The notes beneath the pieces are model-generated. The model ran no database searches and was not told the origin of the DNA. It saw only the letters and a program-made list of their open reading frames with translations. From positions 62,001 through 126,000 of the forward strand of contig CAJTCY010000012.1 of the NCBI GenBank assembly GCA_910575075.1: a DNA stretch of 64,000 nucleotides, given 5' to 3'. The stretch is from Lachnospiraceae bacterium (GTDB lineage: Bacteria; Bacillota; Clostridia; Lachnospirales; Lachnospiraceae). Made by a program: the position numbers and the translations under genes. Below, in pieces: positions 53,528 through 62,440 of this stretch (positions within the stretch are counted from its first letter, which is position 1; every line of letters starts with the position of its first letter).

Positions 53528-53748
53528 ATGGAAGATCTTGCAGAAGAGGGAAGGCGGAGCGCAGAACAAAAGAAACAGTTCAAAGAAGAATTTGTCGGAT
53601 ATTGTCAGGAAATAGATGACTTTCTTAAGAGCAAAGCATATGGGTGGTTCCGCATACTGATAAACCATGGTGTATCCATGACGATGGAATCCTGGATATG
53701 AGTGATTATTATGCGCAGAGAGAAATATTTCTGAAAGAATATAGATAA
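53528..53748 (+). pseudogene. Possible frameshifted small gene before licD
   Basis: A 57-codon frame from ATG 53528 (MEDLAEEGRRSAEQKKQF...) ends at 53701. From 53680 the next frame reads DDGILDMSDYYAQREIFLKEYR before a stop at 53748, 12 bases before licD. The two pieces would join into one acidic 70-75 residue protein with a single frame change near 53680. The ribosome site is weak. Either two tiny chance frames or a broken gene; no family is recognised. Confidence 0.3.
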
Positions 53749-53760
53749 GGAGAACAAGAA

Positions 53761-54747
53761 ATGTTGCAATTTGAAGAATCTTTTTTTAAAGAGGAAATCA
53801 GAGAGGGGTTTTGTGTTAAGTCAATGATGAAACGTGTCTGGGCAGCACAGATGGAAGTTTTGAAGAGATTTGATGAGATATGCCGCAAGAATGACATCCG
53901 CTATTTTGTAGACTGGGGAACTCTCTTAGGGGCGGTTCGGCATAAAGGTTTTATTCCATGGGATGATGATATTGATATTATGATGCTGCGCCAGGATTAT
54001 GAGAAGTTCTGTAAAACTGGCATCAGCCAATTGCCGGATGGATACGATCTTGCCAATATCCGAACGTATGATGATTATGAGAATGCGATTGTACGGATTA
54101 TCAACAACCGTATCATATCCTGCGAACCAGAACGCCTGCAGGAGTATCATGGTTGTCCGTACGTAGTAGGAATAGATATTGATATTATGGATTATAAATC
54201 ACGCGATCCTCAAGAGGATAAACTGCAGCTGGAGCTGCTGAAGATTGTCATTCAGTCTGTGGGGGCTGTAAAGGGATATGAGGAGGGAAACTTTACCTTA
54301 GAGGAGCTGAAAGCTTTTCTGGGCCAGGTAGAGGGATTGTGCAATTATAAATTTGATTATGACAAATCTCTTCAACAGCAGCTTCGGGTGCTGGGGGATT
54401 ATATCTGTATGCTCTATACAGATCAAGATGCTGATGAAGTCCAGGGACCTGTTTACCGGATTCATCATCGTCCCAATTATTTCATGCCCAAAGAATGGTT
54501 CAGCGACACTATTTATATGCCATTTGAAAACGTAATGGAAGTACCGGTTCCCATAGGGTACGACCCTTTTTTAAAATTGAAGTATGGAGACAACTACATG
54601 ACGCCTACGGGCAAAACTACTTCGCATGGCTATCCTTTCTATTCGTATCAGGAAAAAATGCTGGCAGAGTTTTTAAAGAAAAATCATATGTCAGGAGAAC
54701 CCTTTGACATAGACTTGGAACAATATGAGGTTGGCAAAGAAGAATGA
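53761..54747 (+). CDS. licD: LicD family phosphotransferase
   Basis: A 328-residue protein of the LicD/FKTN family, which transfers phosphocholine or a similar phospho-group from a CDP donor to a glycan. The metal site is visible in DWGTLLGAVRHKGFIPWDDD (residues 51-70), and YGCPYVVGIDID-like HGCPYVVGIDIDIMDY follows. ATG 53761 has AAGGAGA upstream. Its stop overlaps the next start (ATGA). Together with the LicC-like gene at 56299 it points to decoration of a surface glycan, possibly flagellin, with phosphocholine or a relative. Confidence 0.8.
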   Translation: MLQFEESFFKEEIREGFCVKSMMKRVWAAQMEVLKRFDEICRKNDIRYFVDWGTLLGAVRHKGFIPWDDDIDIMMLRQDYEKFCKTGISQLPDGYDLANIRTYDDYENAIVRIINNRIISCEPERLQEYHGCPYVVGIDIDIMDYKSRDPQEDKLQLELLKIVIQSVGAVKGYEEGNFTLEELKAFLGQVEGLCNYKFDYDKSLQQQLRVLGDYICMLYTDQDADEVQGPVYRIHHRPNYFMPKEWFSDTIYMPFENVMEVPVPIGYDPFLKLKYGDNYMTPTGKTTSHGYPFYSYQEKMLAEFLKKNHMSGEPFDIDLEQYEVGKEE

Positions 54748-56195
54748 CGAAATTTTGCAGAGACAAACAGATACAAAAAACAGAGATAATACTGAAAAAT
54801 ATCCAGGTTTTCAGGGAGTGGAAGAAATCTCAAAACCTGGAACAGGCGGTAAAGATGCTGACAAAAATGCAGCAGGACGTGGTGGTGATCGGGACTGTCC
54901 TGGAGACGGAGAAAAAGGATTATCATCTCGTGGTTGCTGAGTTAGAGCGCTTGTGTGAAATCTTATATCAGATAAGTATTACACTAGAGAATGGCCAGCA
55001 GGTACGCAGCCTGGGGCTTGAAGCAGAAAAGATAATAAAGAATCTCCGAAAATGCCTGCGGGCAGTCATGCCTAGAAAGGAAATTGTTTTTCTTCCATAT
55101 CAGGTATCTATGTGGGATTCGCTGGAAAGCGTATGGCTGGAGGCGGCAAAGGATAAGACGGTGGACACCTACGTGATTCCCATTCCTTATTATGACGTTT
55201 TGCCAGATGGTTCTCTGGGCATACTGCATGATCAGAGGGCAGATTATCCTGCAGATGTGCCTATTGCGCAATATGAAGACTACCTGATGGAGGAACGTCA
55301 TCCAGACGTTGTTTTTTTCCATAACCCTTATGACGGATGCAATTCGGTTACAAGGGTGCCGGAGCAATATTATGCTTCCCGGTTAAAGAAATGTGCCGGG
55401 CAGCTGGTGTACATTCCTTATTTTGTAAGCGAGGAAGGTGGTCCTTCGGAGCATTTCTGTTATTTGCCCGGGGTGCTTTTTGCAGATAAAGTGGTAGTAC
55501 AGCCAGGGTGTATTTATGAAAGATATTGCCAGATTTATACCCGGACATTGGAGGAGAACGGCTGGGGGGGGATATTGGCCCCGGCAGAGCAGAAGTTTTT
55601 GCCGCTGGATTCCCCAAAATTTGACAAAGTATTAAATACAAGATGTGAAATTAAAGATCTGCCAGAGGATTGGCAGACCGTGATACAGAGGCCAGATGGA
55701 AGCAGAAAAAAAATTGTTTTATATGATCTGACAATTTTAAATCTGCTGAATAATAATGAACAGATATTAAAAAAAGTTGAAAATGTATTCCGGCTGTACA
55801 GAGAAAAGCAGGAGGACGTTGTCTTATTATGGCGTCCCCATCCGTTGCTGCTGTCTACCATTGATTCTATGAGGCCGCAGCTTCGGGATGCGTATTTATC
55901 GCTTGTGCAGCAGCTTCAGCAGGAGGGCTGGGGAATCTTTGACCATACGCCGGACCCTAATCTGGCGATGGCGTTAGCGGATGCATATTATGGGGATTGC
56001 AGCAGCCTGCTGACAACGTTTCGGGTGACTGGAAAACCTATGAAAATGCAGGACGTATGGCTTGAGGATGAACAGGAATTTTTGGCGGAAGTGCTGAATG
56101 ACAGCAACAGACCGCAGGAAAACACAGTAAGCAGCAGAGAGAACAAACAGATAGGAAGCATGATATATCACACGGTTATGTCAGGAAAACAGTAA
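54744..56195 (+). CDS. CDP-glycerol glycerophosphotransferase-like protein
   Basis: A 483-residue cytosolic protein, GT-B-like. Residues 1-110 are helical. The middle shows KEIVFLPYQVSMWDSLESVW and VVFFHNPYDGCNSVTRVPE; the C-terminal half has VVLLWRPHPLLLSTIDSMRP and ADAYYGDCSSLLTTFRVTGK, the donor-site pattern of TagB/TagF-type enzymes. It may transfer a glycerol-phosphate or sugar to the same glycan as the LicD proteins. ATG 54744 overlaps the licD stop. Confidence 0.65.
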   Translation: MTKFCRDKQIQKTEIILKNIQVFREWKKSQNLEQAVKMLTKMQQDVVVIGTVLETEKKDYHLVVAELERLCEILYQISITLENGQQVRSLGLEAEKIIKNLRKCLRAVMPRKEIVFLPYQVSMWDSLESVWLEAAKDKTVDTYVIPIPYYDVLPDGSLGILHDQRADYPADVPIAQYEDYLMEERHPDVVFFHNPYDGCNSVTRVPEQYYASRLKKCAGQLVYIPYFVSEEGGPSEHFCYLPGVLFADKVVVQPGCIYERYCQIYTRTLEENGWGGILAPAEQKFLPLDSPKFDKVLNTRCEIKDLPEDWQTVIQRPDGSRKKIVLYDLTILNLLNNNEQILKKVENVFRLYREKQEDVVLLWRPHPLLLSTIDSMRPQLRDAYLSLVQQLQQEGWGIFDHTPDPNLAMALADAYYGDCSSLLTTFRVTGKPMKMQDVWLEDEQEFLAEVLNDSNRPQENTVSSRENKQIGSMIYHTVMSGKQ

Positions 56196-56298
56196 CTGTA
56201 TAACCAGAAAGTGCGTGCATTTTAACAAAACACCAGCATGGAATAGTATGATGTTAAATTATCACAAGGATGTTTGATTACAGAAGAAGGAGAGAGAA

Positions 56299-57018
56299 AT
56301 GAAAGCAATATTATTAGCGGCAGGGCGAGGAACACGGATAGCAAGGCATGTGGAGAAGGTACCAAAATCGACATTGCCGATTAACGGGGAGCCATTGATC
56401 AGAAGGTCTGTGAAACTTCTGCAGGCACAGGGGATAAAGTGTGTTGTTTGTACCGGATATGAAGAGCAACAGATACAGAAAGCTCTGTCCGGCATAGAAA
56501 ATATTACCTATTACTATAATCCTTTTTTTGATGTCACAAACAGTATCGCCAGTTTGTGGTTTGCCAGAGAAGAGATGGATGAGGAACTGCTGGTAATGAA
56601 CGCGGATGTATTTTTTTCTAAAGAAATTCTGGAACTGGTTATCAGTGATGAGAGAGATCCGGTTATGGCCATCGACTATTCCAGGATAAAAGAAGGAGAT
56701 TATTTTTTCTATACGTCAATGGATGGCAGCATAGAGAAATATGGAAAAGAACTGCCTATTGAACAGAGGACTTGCGAATATGTGGGAATGGCTAAAATCG
56801 GCAAGGAATTCCTGCCCAAATTTATAGAACGAATGGAAGATATGATTCATCATCAAAAATATAATGCCTGGTGGGAAAATATTCTTTATTCTTTTACAGA
56901 TGAAAATGAAGAGCTTATTTATACCGTGGATGTGGAAGGCAGATTTTGGGCAGAGATTGATTTTCTGGATGATTATGAGCGCATCATGGCATACATGTCT
57001 AAGATAAGCAAAAATTAG
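56299..57018 (+). CDS. LicC-like nucleotidyltransferase
   Basis: A 239-residue sugar/choline-phosphate nucleotidyltransferase. The N-terminus AILLAAGRGTR with VPKSTLPINGEPLI is the nucleotide loop; YYYNPFFDVTNSIASLWFAR and LVMNADVFF match LicC (CTP:phosphocholine cytidylyltransferase). The C-terminus has WAEIDFLDDY with the second metal-binding Asp. AAGGAGAG precedes ATG 56299. Placed between two LicD genes, it should supply their activated donor. A sugar-phosphate substrate is the alternative. Confidence 0.75.
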   Translation: MKAILLAAGRGTRIARHVEKVPKSTLPINGEPLIRRSVKLLQAQGIKCVVCTGYEEQQIQKALSGIENITYYYNPFFDVTNSIASLWFAREEMDEELLVMNADVFFSKEILELVISDERDPVMAIDYSRIKEGDYFFYTSMDGSIEKYGKELPIEQRTCEYVGMAKIGKEFLPKFIERMEDMIHHQKYNAWWENILYSFTDENEELIYTVDVEGRFWAEIDFLDDYERIMAYMSKISKN

Positions 57019-57063
57019 AGCCATTGGCAGAAAAAAGAAAAATCAGTGAAAAGAGAGATAGGT

Positions 57064-59037
57064 ATGGATGCATATAATGCAATGATTAAACAGCTGGAAA
57101 GCGGAAATGTGAATGAACACTTCATTGAATATGCAGGTCTTGTGTATCATCGCGCCTTGGCAGAGAAGGAAGATGACAGAAACAAGATGGCAGAAGAAAT
57201 ACACACAGCTTTGTGTCAGGGAATGAATGATAAATTGGGGCTTGCGTTTCCGGTATATTCTTATATTTTGCATTTGGATGCAAAAGCGGTGTATATGGAG
57301 AATTTTCTGAAAATTATCCGCAGCCTTCAGCGCGAAGGGCAGATGGGATGGCAAAACGCATATTATCTTTTTCAACAATTGAATCTTTTCCGGCTTCGCC
57401 ATATAAGCTGCGACACGGAAGCTGTTCGTGACTTGCTGATGGAACTGATACAGCATGCGTTGGCAAACTGCATGCTGCAGCTGAATATAAAAGAATATCC
57501 GGTACCATTTGAAAAACGAAATTCAGAACATATTGTGGTACTGACAGAAGAATTGTCTGAGACAAATGCCGACTGGATGAATGCTGTCCTCAAATGCTGT
57601 TATTTACTGCAGCATACACTGGGGAAGAAGGTGCTGCTTGTCAATACGGGGGAAGCATCTTCGAGAGCAGGGGAATTGAACTATTTTGCGCCAGAATATG
57701 GGGAGGAAAATCTAGCATGGCTTCAAAAGACAAAGCTGGAGTGGGAAGGCGAAGCGTTTGAATACTTACAGTGTTCTGCGGTATTGTCAAGCGTGACGGA
57801 GCTGGAAACGGCAGTAAAGAAAATACTGGCATATCGTCCGGGGACAGCGCTGCATCTGGGGGACAACAGTTTTGTAGCTGCAGTTTTGGATCAGTGGATT
57901 CCGGTGATGTGTATGGCGAAGACATATGGTGCAGCAGTCGTGTCAGGCTCGGAATTTCAGGTGGCATTTGATTCCAGAGAGGAAGCAGAACAGGAGTTTA
58001 CAGGTGTGCTGGAGAACCATCAGCAGTTGATTCAGGATGAAAGGAATCTGAAAATGAGGCTGGTATTTCCTGCTGATTATTTTCAGGAAGAGGATGTTAA
58101 AATTCAATATTATGCTCCTGGAGATTCCGGTGAGTATGAATTGCAGGAAAGTTTCCATATAGAAAAAATGATGAAACGTGCCTGGGCTGCTTCCATAAAG
58201 ATATTAAAAGAAATTGAATGTATCTGTAAGAGACATCAGATCACTTATTTTGCCGATTGGGGAACATTGCTTGGGGCAGTGAGGCATCAGGGATTTGTGC
58301 CTTGGGATGATGATATAGATATTGCCATAAAGCGTGAGGATTACAACCGTTTTCTTGCCATAGCGAGGAAAGAACTGCCGAAAAGTTACTGCATTGTAGA
58401 TGCTGCTTATGATGAGGAATGGACTAATCTATATGCAAGAGTATTGAACGTTGAGGATTCTGTGAATGCGCATATCCAACTGCAGCCAGAGAAGCTGGAA
58501 GAATTTTATGGCTGCCCATATGTAGTGGGGATAGATATAGAGCCTCTGGATTATATTCCCAGAAACAGTGAGGAAGCTGATTTGCAGGTGGATATTTTGA
58601 AAAATGTGTATTCAGCAGCCTATACCTTGCTTCATAATGGCGGGCAGGTTACAGAAGCAGTTGAGAAAGCGCTGAAAATCATTGAGCAGGTCTGCAATTA
58701 CCATTTTACAGAAGAAACTACAATGATTCATCAGCTGTTCCGGCTTGCAAGCGCTATTTCTCAGATGTACGGGAAGGAAGACGGAGACGAGATAACATAT
58801 CTGTACTCTCATGCTAAGAGAAGAACTTATAAATTCAAAGAAGAATGGTATAAAGAGAGTGTGAAGCTGCCTTTTGAAACGACAACCATTGATGTTCCCA
58901 AAGAATATGTGAAGGCTCTGACAGTGACTTATGGAGATGAGTGGAATGTATGCTATATGGGAGCTTCCGCTCATGAGTATCCGTTCTACAGATCCCAGCA
59001 GGAGCAGCTTGAGAAGCTGGGAATCGTTTTAGATTAA
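57064..59037 (+). CDS. Fusion of a large N-terminal region with a LicD domain
   Basis: A 657-residue protein. Residues 1-355 do not match a family I can name; they comprise a helical first 130 residues and a Rossmann-like part (HIVVLTEELSETNADWMNAV, LGKKVLLVNTGE, ALHLGDNSFVAAVLDQW) reminiscent of half of a GT-B glycosyltransferase. Residues about 365-657 form a full LicD domain with DWGTLLGAVRHQGFVPWDDD (D415-D417). This LicD part is clearly paralogous to the 53761 gene. ATG 57064 follows GAGAGATAGG; a GTG at 57046 is in frame. A hairpin terminator follows at 59077. Confidence 0.7.
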   Translation: MDAYNAMIKQLESGNVNEHFIEYAGLVYHRALAEKEDDRNKMAEEIHTALCQGMNDKLGLAFPVYSYILHLDAKAVYMENFLKIIRSLQREGQMGWQNAYYLFQQLNLFRLRHISCDTEAVRDLLMELIQHALANCMLQLNIKEYPVPFEKRNSEHIVVLTEELSETNADWMNAVLKCCYLLQHTLGKKVLLVNTGEASSRAGELNYFAPEYGEENLAWLQKTKLEWEGEAFEYLQCSAVLSSVTELETAVKKILAYRPGTALHLGDNSFVAAVLDQWIPVMCMAKTYGAAVVSGSEFQVAFDSREEAEQEFTGVLENHQQLIQDERNLKMRLVFPADYFQEEDVKIQYYAPGDSGEYELQESFHIEKMMKRAWAASIKILKEIECICKRHQITYFADWGTLLGAVRHQGFVPWDDDIDIAIKREDYNRFLAIARKELPKSYCIVDAAYDEEWTNLYARVLNVEDSVNAHIQLQPEKLEEFYGCPYVVGIDIEPLDYIPRNSEEADLQVDILKNVYSAAYTLLHNGGQVTEAVEKALKIIEQVCNYHFTEETTMIHQLFRLASAISQMYGKEDGDEITYLYSHAKRRTYKFKEEWYKESVKLPFETTTIDVPKEYVKALTVTYGDEWNVCYMGASAHEYPFYRSQQEQLEKLGIVLD

Positions 59038-59069
59038 TAGGAGTGGGTATTTGGGGGTCAGGAGCAGTT

Positions 59070-59130
59070 AAAGCGTGGCTGTTGCACGAATCTTTGCGTG
59101 ATATTAATGCTGGTGCAACAGCCCTTTACT
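59070..59130 (+). terminator. Hairpin terminator after glycan locus
   Basis: GGCTGTTGCAC (59077-59087) pairs perfectly with GTGCAACAGCC (59113-59123), with AAAG/CTTT flanks. It ends the LicD unit and marks the left side of the recombinase segment. Confidence 0.75.
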
Positions 59131-59189
59131 TTAGGGAGAATCAATATGTCGGTTTTGAAATGTCTTTATTTCTTGGCGCAGACGTTGTA

Positions 59190-60353
59190 CTAGGATTTGC
59201 TGGTCATGTTACTGGCGTTAAACAAATGTTCAAGCTTTTTCATATTTTGCAGTTTTGTTTCATCGGAAGGGTGTACATAACGGTTTAGCGTTACGTTGAC
59301 GCTGGCATGTCCCAGAATTTCACTGAGGCTTTTCACATCAAAACCTGACTCCACACACCGGGTTGCGAATGTATGGCGCAGGGCATGAAAATTTAATTCT
59401 CTTATGTTAAGATCAGATAAAATCTTTCGGAATTTGTACTGTAGGGTGCGGGGTTCTATGAATTTTTCAGACGAACCCGTGAGAAGAAATTCATTTCCTT
59501 CTTTCGATAAAGGCTTTAAACTCGATAAAATAAATTCTGGTAGAGGTATGGTCCGGATGGAAGACAGGCTTTTGGGATTTGTGACAATAACTCTGGTTTT
59601 GCATGGAGTTTCCTCAGAATGATTCTGAATTCTCTGCATGGATTCCTCCACAGAAAGAAGACCATTTTTCAAATCGATTTTATTCCATCTCAATGCGCAG
59701 ATTTCACCAATTCTGAGACCGGTAAACAGTGTAAGAAGAATCCCCATATCACTAGGAAGGCCAGAGTTAAGCAGATATGAAATTAATAGTTTTTGCTCTT
59801 GTTCTGAAAAAACTGTCAGCTTATTTTTAGGAGAGGGGATATACAGACTCTGAAAATTACATTTTAAGGTATACTCTTTGATCTCAGCAAAATCAAAAAC
59901 TCTGCGTATAATCGAAAGAATATCATGTATCGTCTTTGGTGACAGTGCTTTATGCTGAAGATTATTGTCAGTGGTTATGACAGTGATATATTGCTGCATA
60001 CATGCAGTATCAATTTCCATAATAGACTTTTCTCTGAAATATGGAATAATATTTTTATTTATCTGATTAAAGTATCTGCAGTACGAGGATTCCTTCAAAT
60101 GGGGCCGGACGGTTGAGAGCCACTCTAATAGAATATTGGGGAACAAATCTTCATTTAAGGAAAAAGGATTGCCTGCCAGTTCTTTTTCCTGTTGTTTTAT
60201 TCTTGATATGCGGAGTTTTTCTTTTGTTTCAAGATATGTTTTTCCATACACAGATTGATACCTTGCTTTTCCTCCTTCTATTCTGCCTGCGATATACCGT
60301 CCCTCCCAACGGCCATCTTTTCTCTTGTAAATATTTTCGCCTTTCCTTGACAT
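59190..60353 (-). CDS. Tyrosine recombinase/integrase (Tn916 Int-like)
   Basis: A 387-residue DNA recombinase. Residues 1-55 are an arm-binding domain (NIYKRKDGRWEGRYIAGR), 70-170 a SAM-like core-binding domain, and 185-375 the catalytic domain with Arg in TGLRIGEICALRW, HxxR in HALRHTFATRC, His in LGHASVNVTLNRY and the Tyr nucleophile in the same stretch. All catalytic residues are present. GGAGC precedes the start at 60353. No excisionase, relaxase or phage genes are seen, so it is either a remnant, a minimal element or a dedicated inversion enzyme. Confidence 0.9.
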   Translation of the reverse strand: MSRKGENIYKRKDGRWEGRYIAGRIEGGKARYQSVYGKTYLETKEKLRISRIKQQEKELAGNPFSLNEDLFPNILLEWLSTVRPHLKESSYCRYFNQINKNIIPYFREKSIMEIDTACMQQYITVITTDNNLQHKALSPKTIHDILSIIRRVFDFAEIKEYTLKCNFQSLYIPSPKNKLTVFSEQEQKLLISYLLNSGLPSDMGILLTLFTGLRIGEICALRWNKIDLKNGLLSVEESMQRIQNHSEETPCKTRVIVTNPKSLSSIRTIPLPEFILSSLKPLSKEGNEFLLTGSSEKFIEPRTLQYKFRKILSDLNIRELNFHALRHTFATRCVESGFDVKSLSEILGHASVNVTLNRYVHPSDETKLQNMKKLEHLFNASNMTSKS

Positions 60354-60391
60354 AATAAGCTCCTTTCTTCTTTTGTAAAATTTTGACGAAA

Positions 60392-60424
60392 AAAGAGCCA
60401 GGCTGATATGCCTGACTCTTTTCC
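60392..60424. terminator. Hairpin upstream of integrase
   Basis: GAGCCAGGC and GCCTGACTC with A-run and T-run flanks; it pairs best on the minus strand (G-U), where six T follow. On that strand it lies between any upstream promoter and the integrase start and could attenuate it. The gap 60425-60600 shows nothing else recognisable. Confidence 0.55.
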
Positions 60425-60674
60425 TGTCTGCTATTTCTTTGTGTATCTCGACGCATGGAGATCCTCTTAATTATATCAAAACCGCCCTAAAAATCAATTA
60501 TTTCAAGCCATTTTATGAAGAATGTAACAGGCATAGAATCCATAATTGAATTTTCAGAAAAATAATGTTAAGATAAAAAGAGGTTGTTTATTCAGTATCT
60601 CGCAATCAACAGGAGTATATCAACCGTGATATCTATCATTTGATAGAACTTCGTCATAAAAAAGGAGAGATGAA

Positions 60675-61187
60675 ATGGATTTGAATCTGCAGATCACAGA
60701 TATGGCTGGAGCTTATATAGAGCATTCTATGGTTATAACAAATTTTTGTACAATTGTATCTCATCAATTGAAAAATAGTATGTGCAGAGTATTTCCAGAT
60801 AATGTTCAATACAAATGGCAGTCAAAGGACGGCGAGGAAAAGGCTGTTATTCCCGATTCAACGATAAATTGCCAGATCAGATCAAGACGTGGAAATTCCT
60901 TCGTCAATGCACCTCAATTTGTAATGGAGGTTTTGTCAGATTCTACAGAAAAATATGATCGCGGAGAAAAGATGGATTTGTACAGAGAACAGGAAATAAA
61001 TGAATATTGGATTGCAGACTGGAGAAATCGGCAGGTAGAAATATATCATCTTAATTATAATGAGAATGATGAGCCTGAATATCATTTATGGAAGACGGTT
61101 ACAGATGATAATAAAGATGAATTGAGGATTATGCATTTTCCGCACGTAAGGATTGATTTTGATGAATTATTTTTAATAGAGTGGTAA
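60675..61187 (+). CDS. Uma2 family putative nuclease
   Basis: A 170-residue protein of the Uma2 (DUF820) family, with a PD-(D/E)XK-type fold. Key residues are visible in AVIPDSTINC (PD), APQFVMEVLSDSTEKYDRGE (E of the E-x-S strand) and KMDLYREQEINEYWIADWRN. It is slightly short at the N-terminus compared with typical 190-residue members. AAAGGAGAG precedes ATG 60675. A 35-codon open stretch ending at 60684 (EYINRDIYHLIELRHKKGE) has no start codon and may be a remnant. Function of the family is poorly known. Confidence 0.75.
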   Translation: MDLNLQITDMAGAYIEHSMVITNFCTIVSHQLKNSMCRVFPDNVQYKWQSKDGEEKAVIPDSTINCQIRSRRGNSFVNAPQFVMEVLSDSTEKYDRGEKMDLYREQEINEYWIADWRNRQVEIYHLNYNENDEPEYHLWKTVTDDNKDELRIMHFPHVRIDFDELFLIEW

Positions 61188-61249
61188 TACGATAACAAGT
61201 GCTGCAGTGCTTGATCGCGCTGTATGTTAATAGCACACCTATAATATTC

Positions 61250-61300
61250 AAAGGGCTGCTGTATGTTAGTTCGCAAATAGAGTTTACAGCAGCCCTTTTG
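61250..61300. terminator. Bidirectional hairpin between convergent genes
   Basis: GGGCTGCTGTA (61253-61263) pairs perfectly with TACAGCAGCCC (61285-61295), flanked by AAA and TTTT. It serves the Uma2 gene (+) and probably the radical SAM gene (-). Confidence 0.85.
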
Positions 61301-61315
61301 TCTTATCCACAATGA

Positions 61316-62419
61316 TTACTTTTCCCAGTCAGGTGAAAACGTTTCTCCTACCTGGATGAAGGATTCTTTCCGGTTCCAATTGCAGTGAGAGGACTGGTAG
61401 CATCTCTTACATGGAGCATCCATTTTCATCTGGTCATTTACCGTCTTTCGGTAATTCTGGTATTCTGGCGCATTCCATATCTCCATAAACGGCTTGTCCA
61501 TATCGTAAGGGAAGAATTGTACCGGTGTTGACATGCAGGGGCGCACATATCCGTCAGAACCCAGGAAAAAATCTCTCCAGGAGACATAACAGTCTTTATG
61601 ATACTGATCTTTCGCCACATCTTCTCCCACATAATGAGGAAGTTTTAAGACGATTCCAAGCTCCTCTCCAATACGGATGGCTTCTTCAAATACCTTATGT
61701 ACCAGTTCCTCCTGTCCCCAGAGGGATTCATTCATCAGGTCATCCCCAAATACCGTTAAGTAAACAACCTTCACTTCCTCGATTCCGATTTCAGCCGCCA
61801 GACGCACCAAATCAGGAAGTTCTTCTATATTCGAGCGCATGGCGCAGAAAACAAAGTTAATCCACGGATATTTTAATCCGCGTTCTTTTTTCATCCGCAC
61901 AATGTCTTTTAAATCGTCTGTGATCTGGTCGATCTTAGACCCTCTCCTGATGCGGCTGTTTGTCTTATCTGTCGCACCGTCCAGGCTTACGGCAAAGACG
62001 TCCACCTGGTAATCAAAAATAGCGTCTTTGATCTTTTTAAGATTCATTCCATTGGAACAAAAATATTTCCTGGCGCTGTGCTGGCTGATAATTTTCAGCA
62101 TTTCATTAAAATCAGGATGGATCGTAGGTTCGCCCCATCCCATCAATGTCACTTCCTCTACGATATCCATCAACGGTTCAAAACTGCGGAAAACATCCAT
62201 GTCAAACATGGTAGGCTTAAAGTCAGCGGCATTGCGCCCGCACATCACACAGTTTAAGTTGCAGGCATTGGTAAGCTCAAAGACCAGCCGCCTGGGATAT
62301 GACTGAAGTATTTCCTTTCCCTGTTCCAGTTCTGCGATATTAAGGTCTGTGTTTTTCTGCTGTATTTCTGTTAATTCTCTGCCGCTGAATAATGTTTTTG
62401 TCTTTGCTCTTACTATCAT
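61316..62419 (-). CDS. Radical SAM/SPASM domain protein
   Basis: A 367-residue iron-sulfur enzyme. The radical SAM cluster motif is CNLNCVMC (C53, C57, C60), with VTLMGWGEPTIHPDF and SLDGATDKTNSRIRRG following. The C-terminal SPASM region has PCMS, then CKRCYQSSHC, for auxiliary clusters. It lies 22 bases after the cytidylyltransferase gene on the same strand. Radical SAM/SPASM proteins of this kind in surface-sugar loci can modify sugars or nucleotides; the actual substrate is not evident. Confidence 0.85.
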   Translation of the reverse strand: MIVRAKTKTLFSGRELTEIQQKNTDLNIAELEQGKEILQSYPRRLVFELTNACNLNCVMCGRNAADFKPTMFDMDVFRSFEPLMDIVEEVTLMGWGEPTIHPDFNEMLKIISQHSARKYFCSNGMNLKKIKDAIFDYQVDVFAVSLDGATDKTNSRIRRGSKIDQITDDLKDIVRMKKERGLKYPWINFVFCAMRSNIEELPDLVRLAAEIGIEEVKVVYLTVFGDDLMNESLWGQEELVHKVFEEAIRIGEELGIVLKLPHYVGEDVAKDQYHKDCYVSWRDFFLGSDGYVRPCMSTPVQFFPYDMDKPFMEIWNAPEYQNYRKTVNDQMKMDAPCKRCYQSSHCNWNRKESFIQVGETFSPDWEK

Positions 62420-62440
62420 ATTTTTTCTCCTATTTTGGTT

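Noticed and set aside
59043-59288. 81-codon plus-strand frame overlapping the integrase 3' end
   Set aside because: It spans the terminator hairpin and the antisense of the integrase C-terminus and has no family resemblance.
60577-60684. Open stretch reading NRDIYHLIELRHKKGE upstream of the Uma2 gene
   Set aside because: No start codon exists in the frame after the preceding stop and it ends inside the Uma2 start; kept only as a possible remnant.
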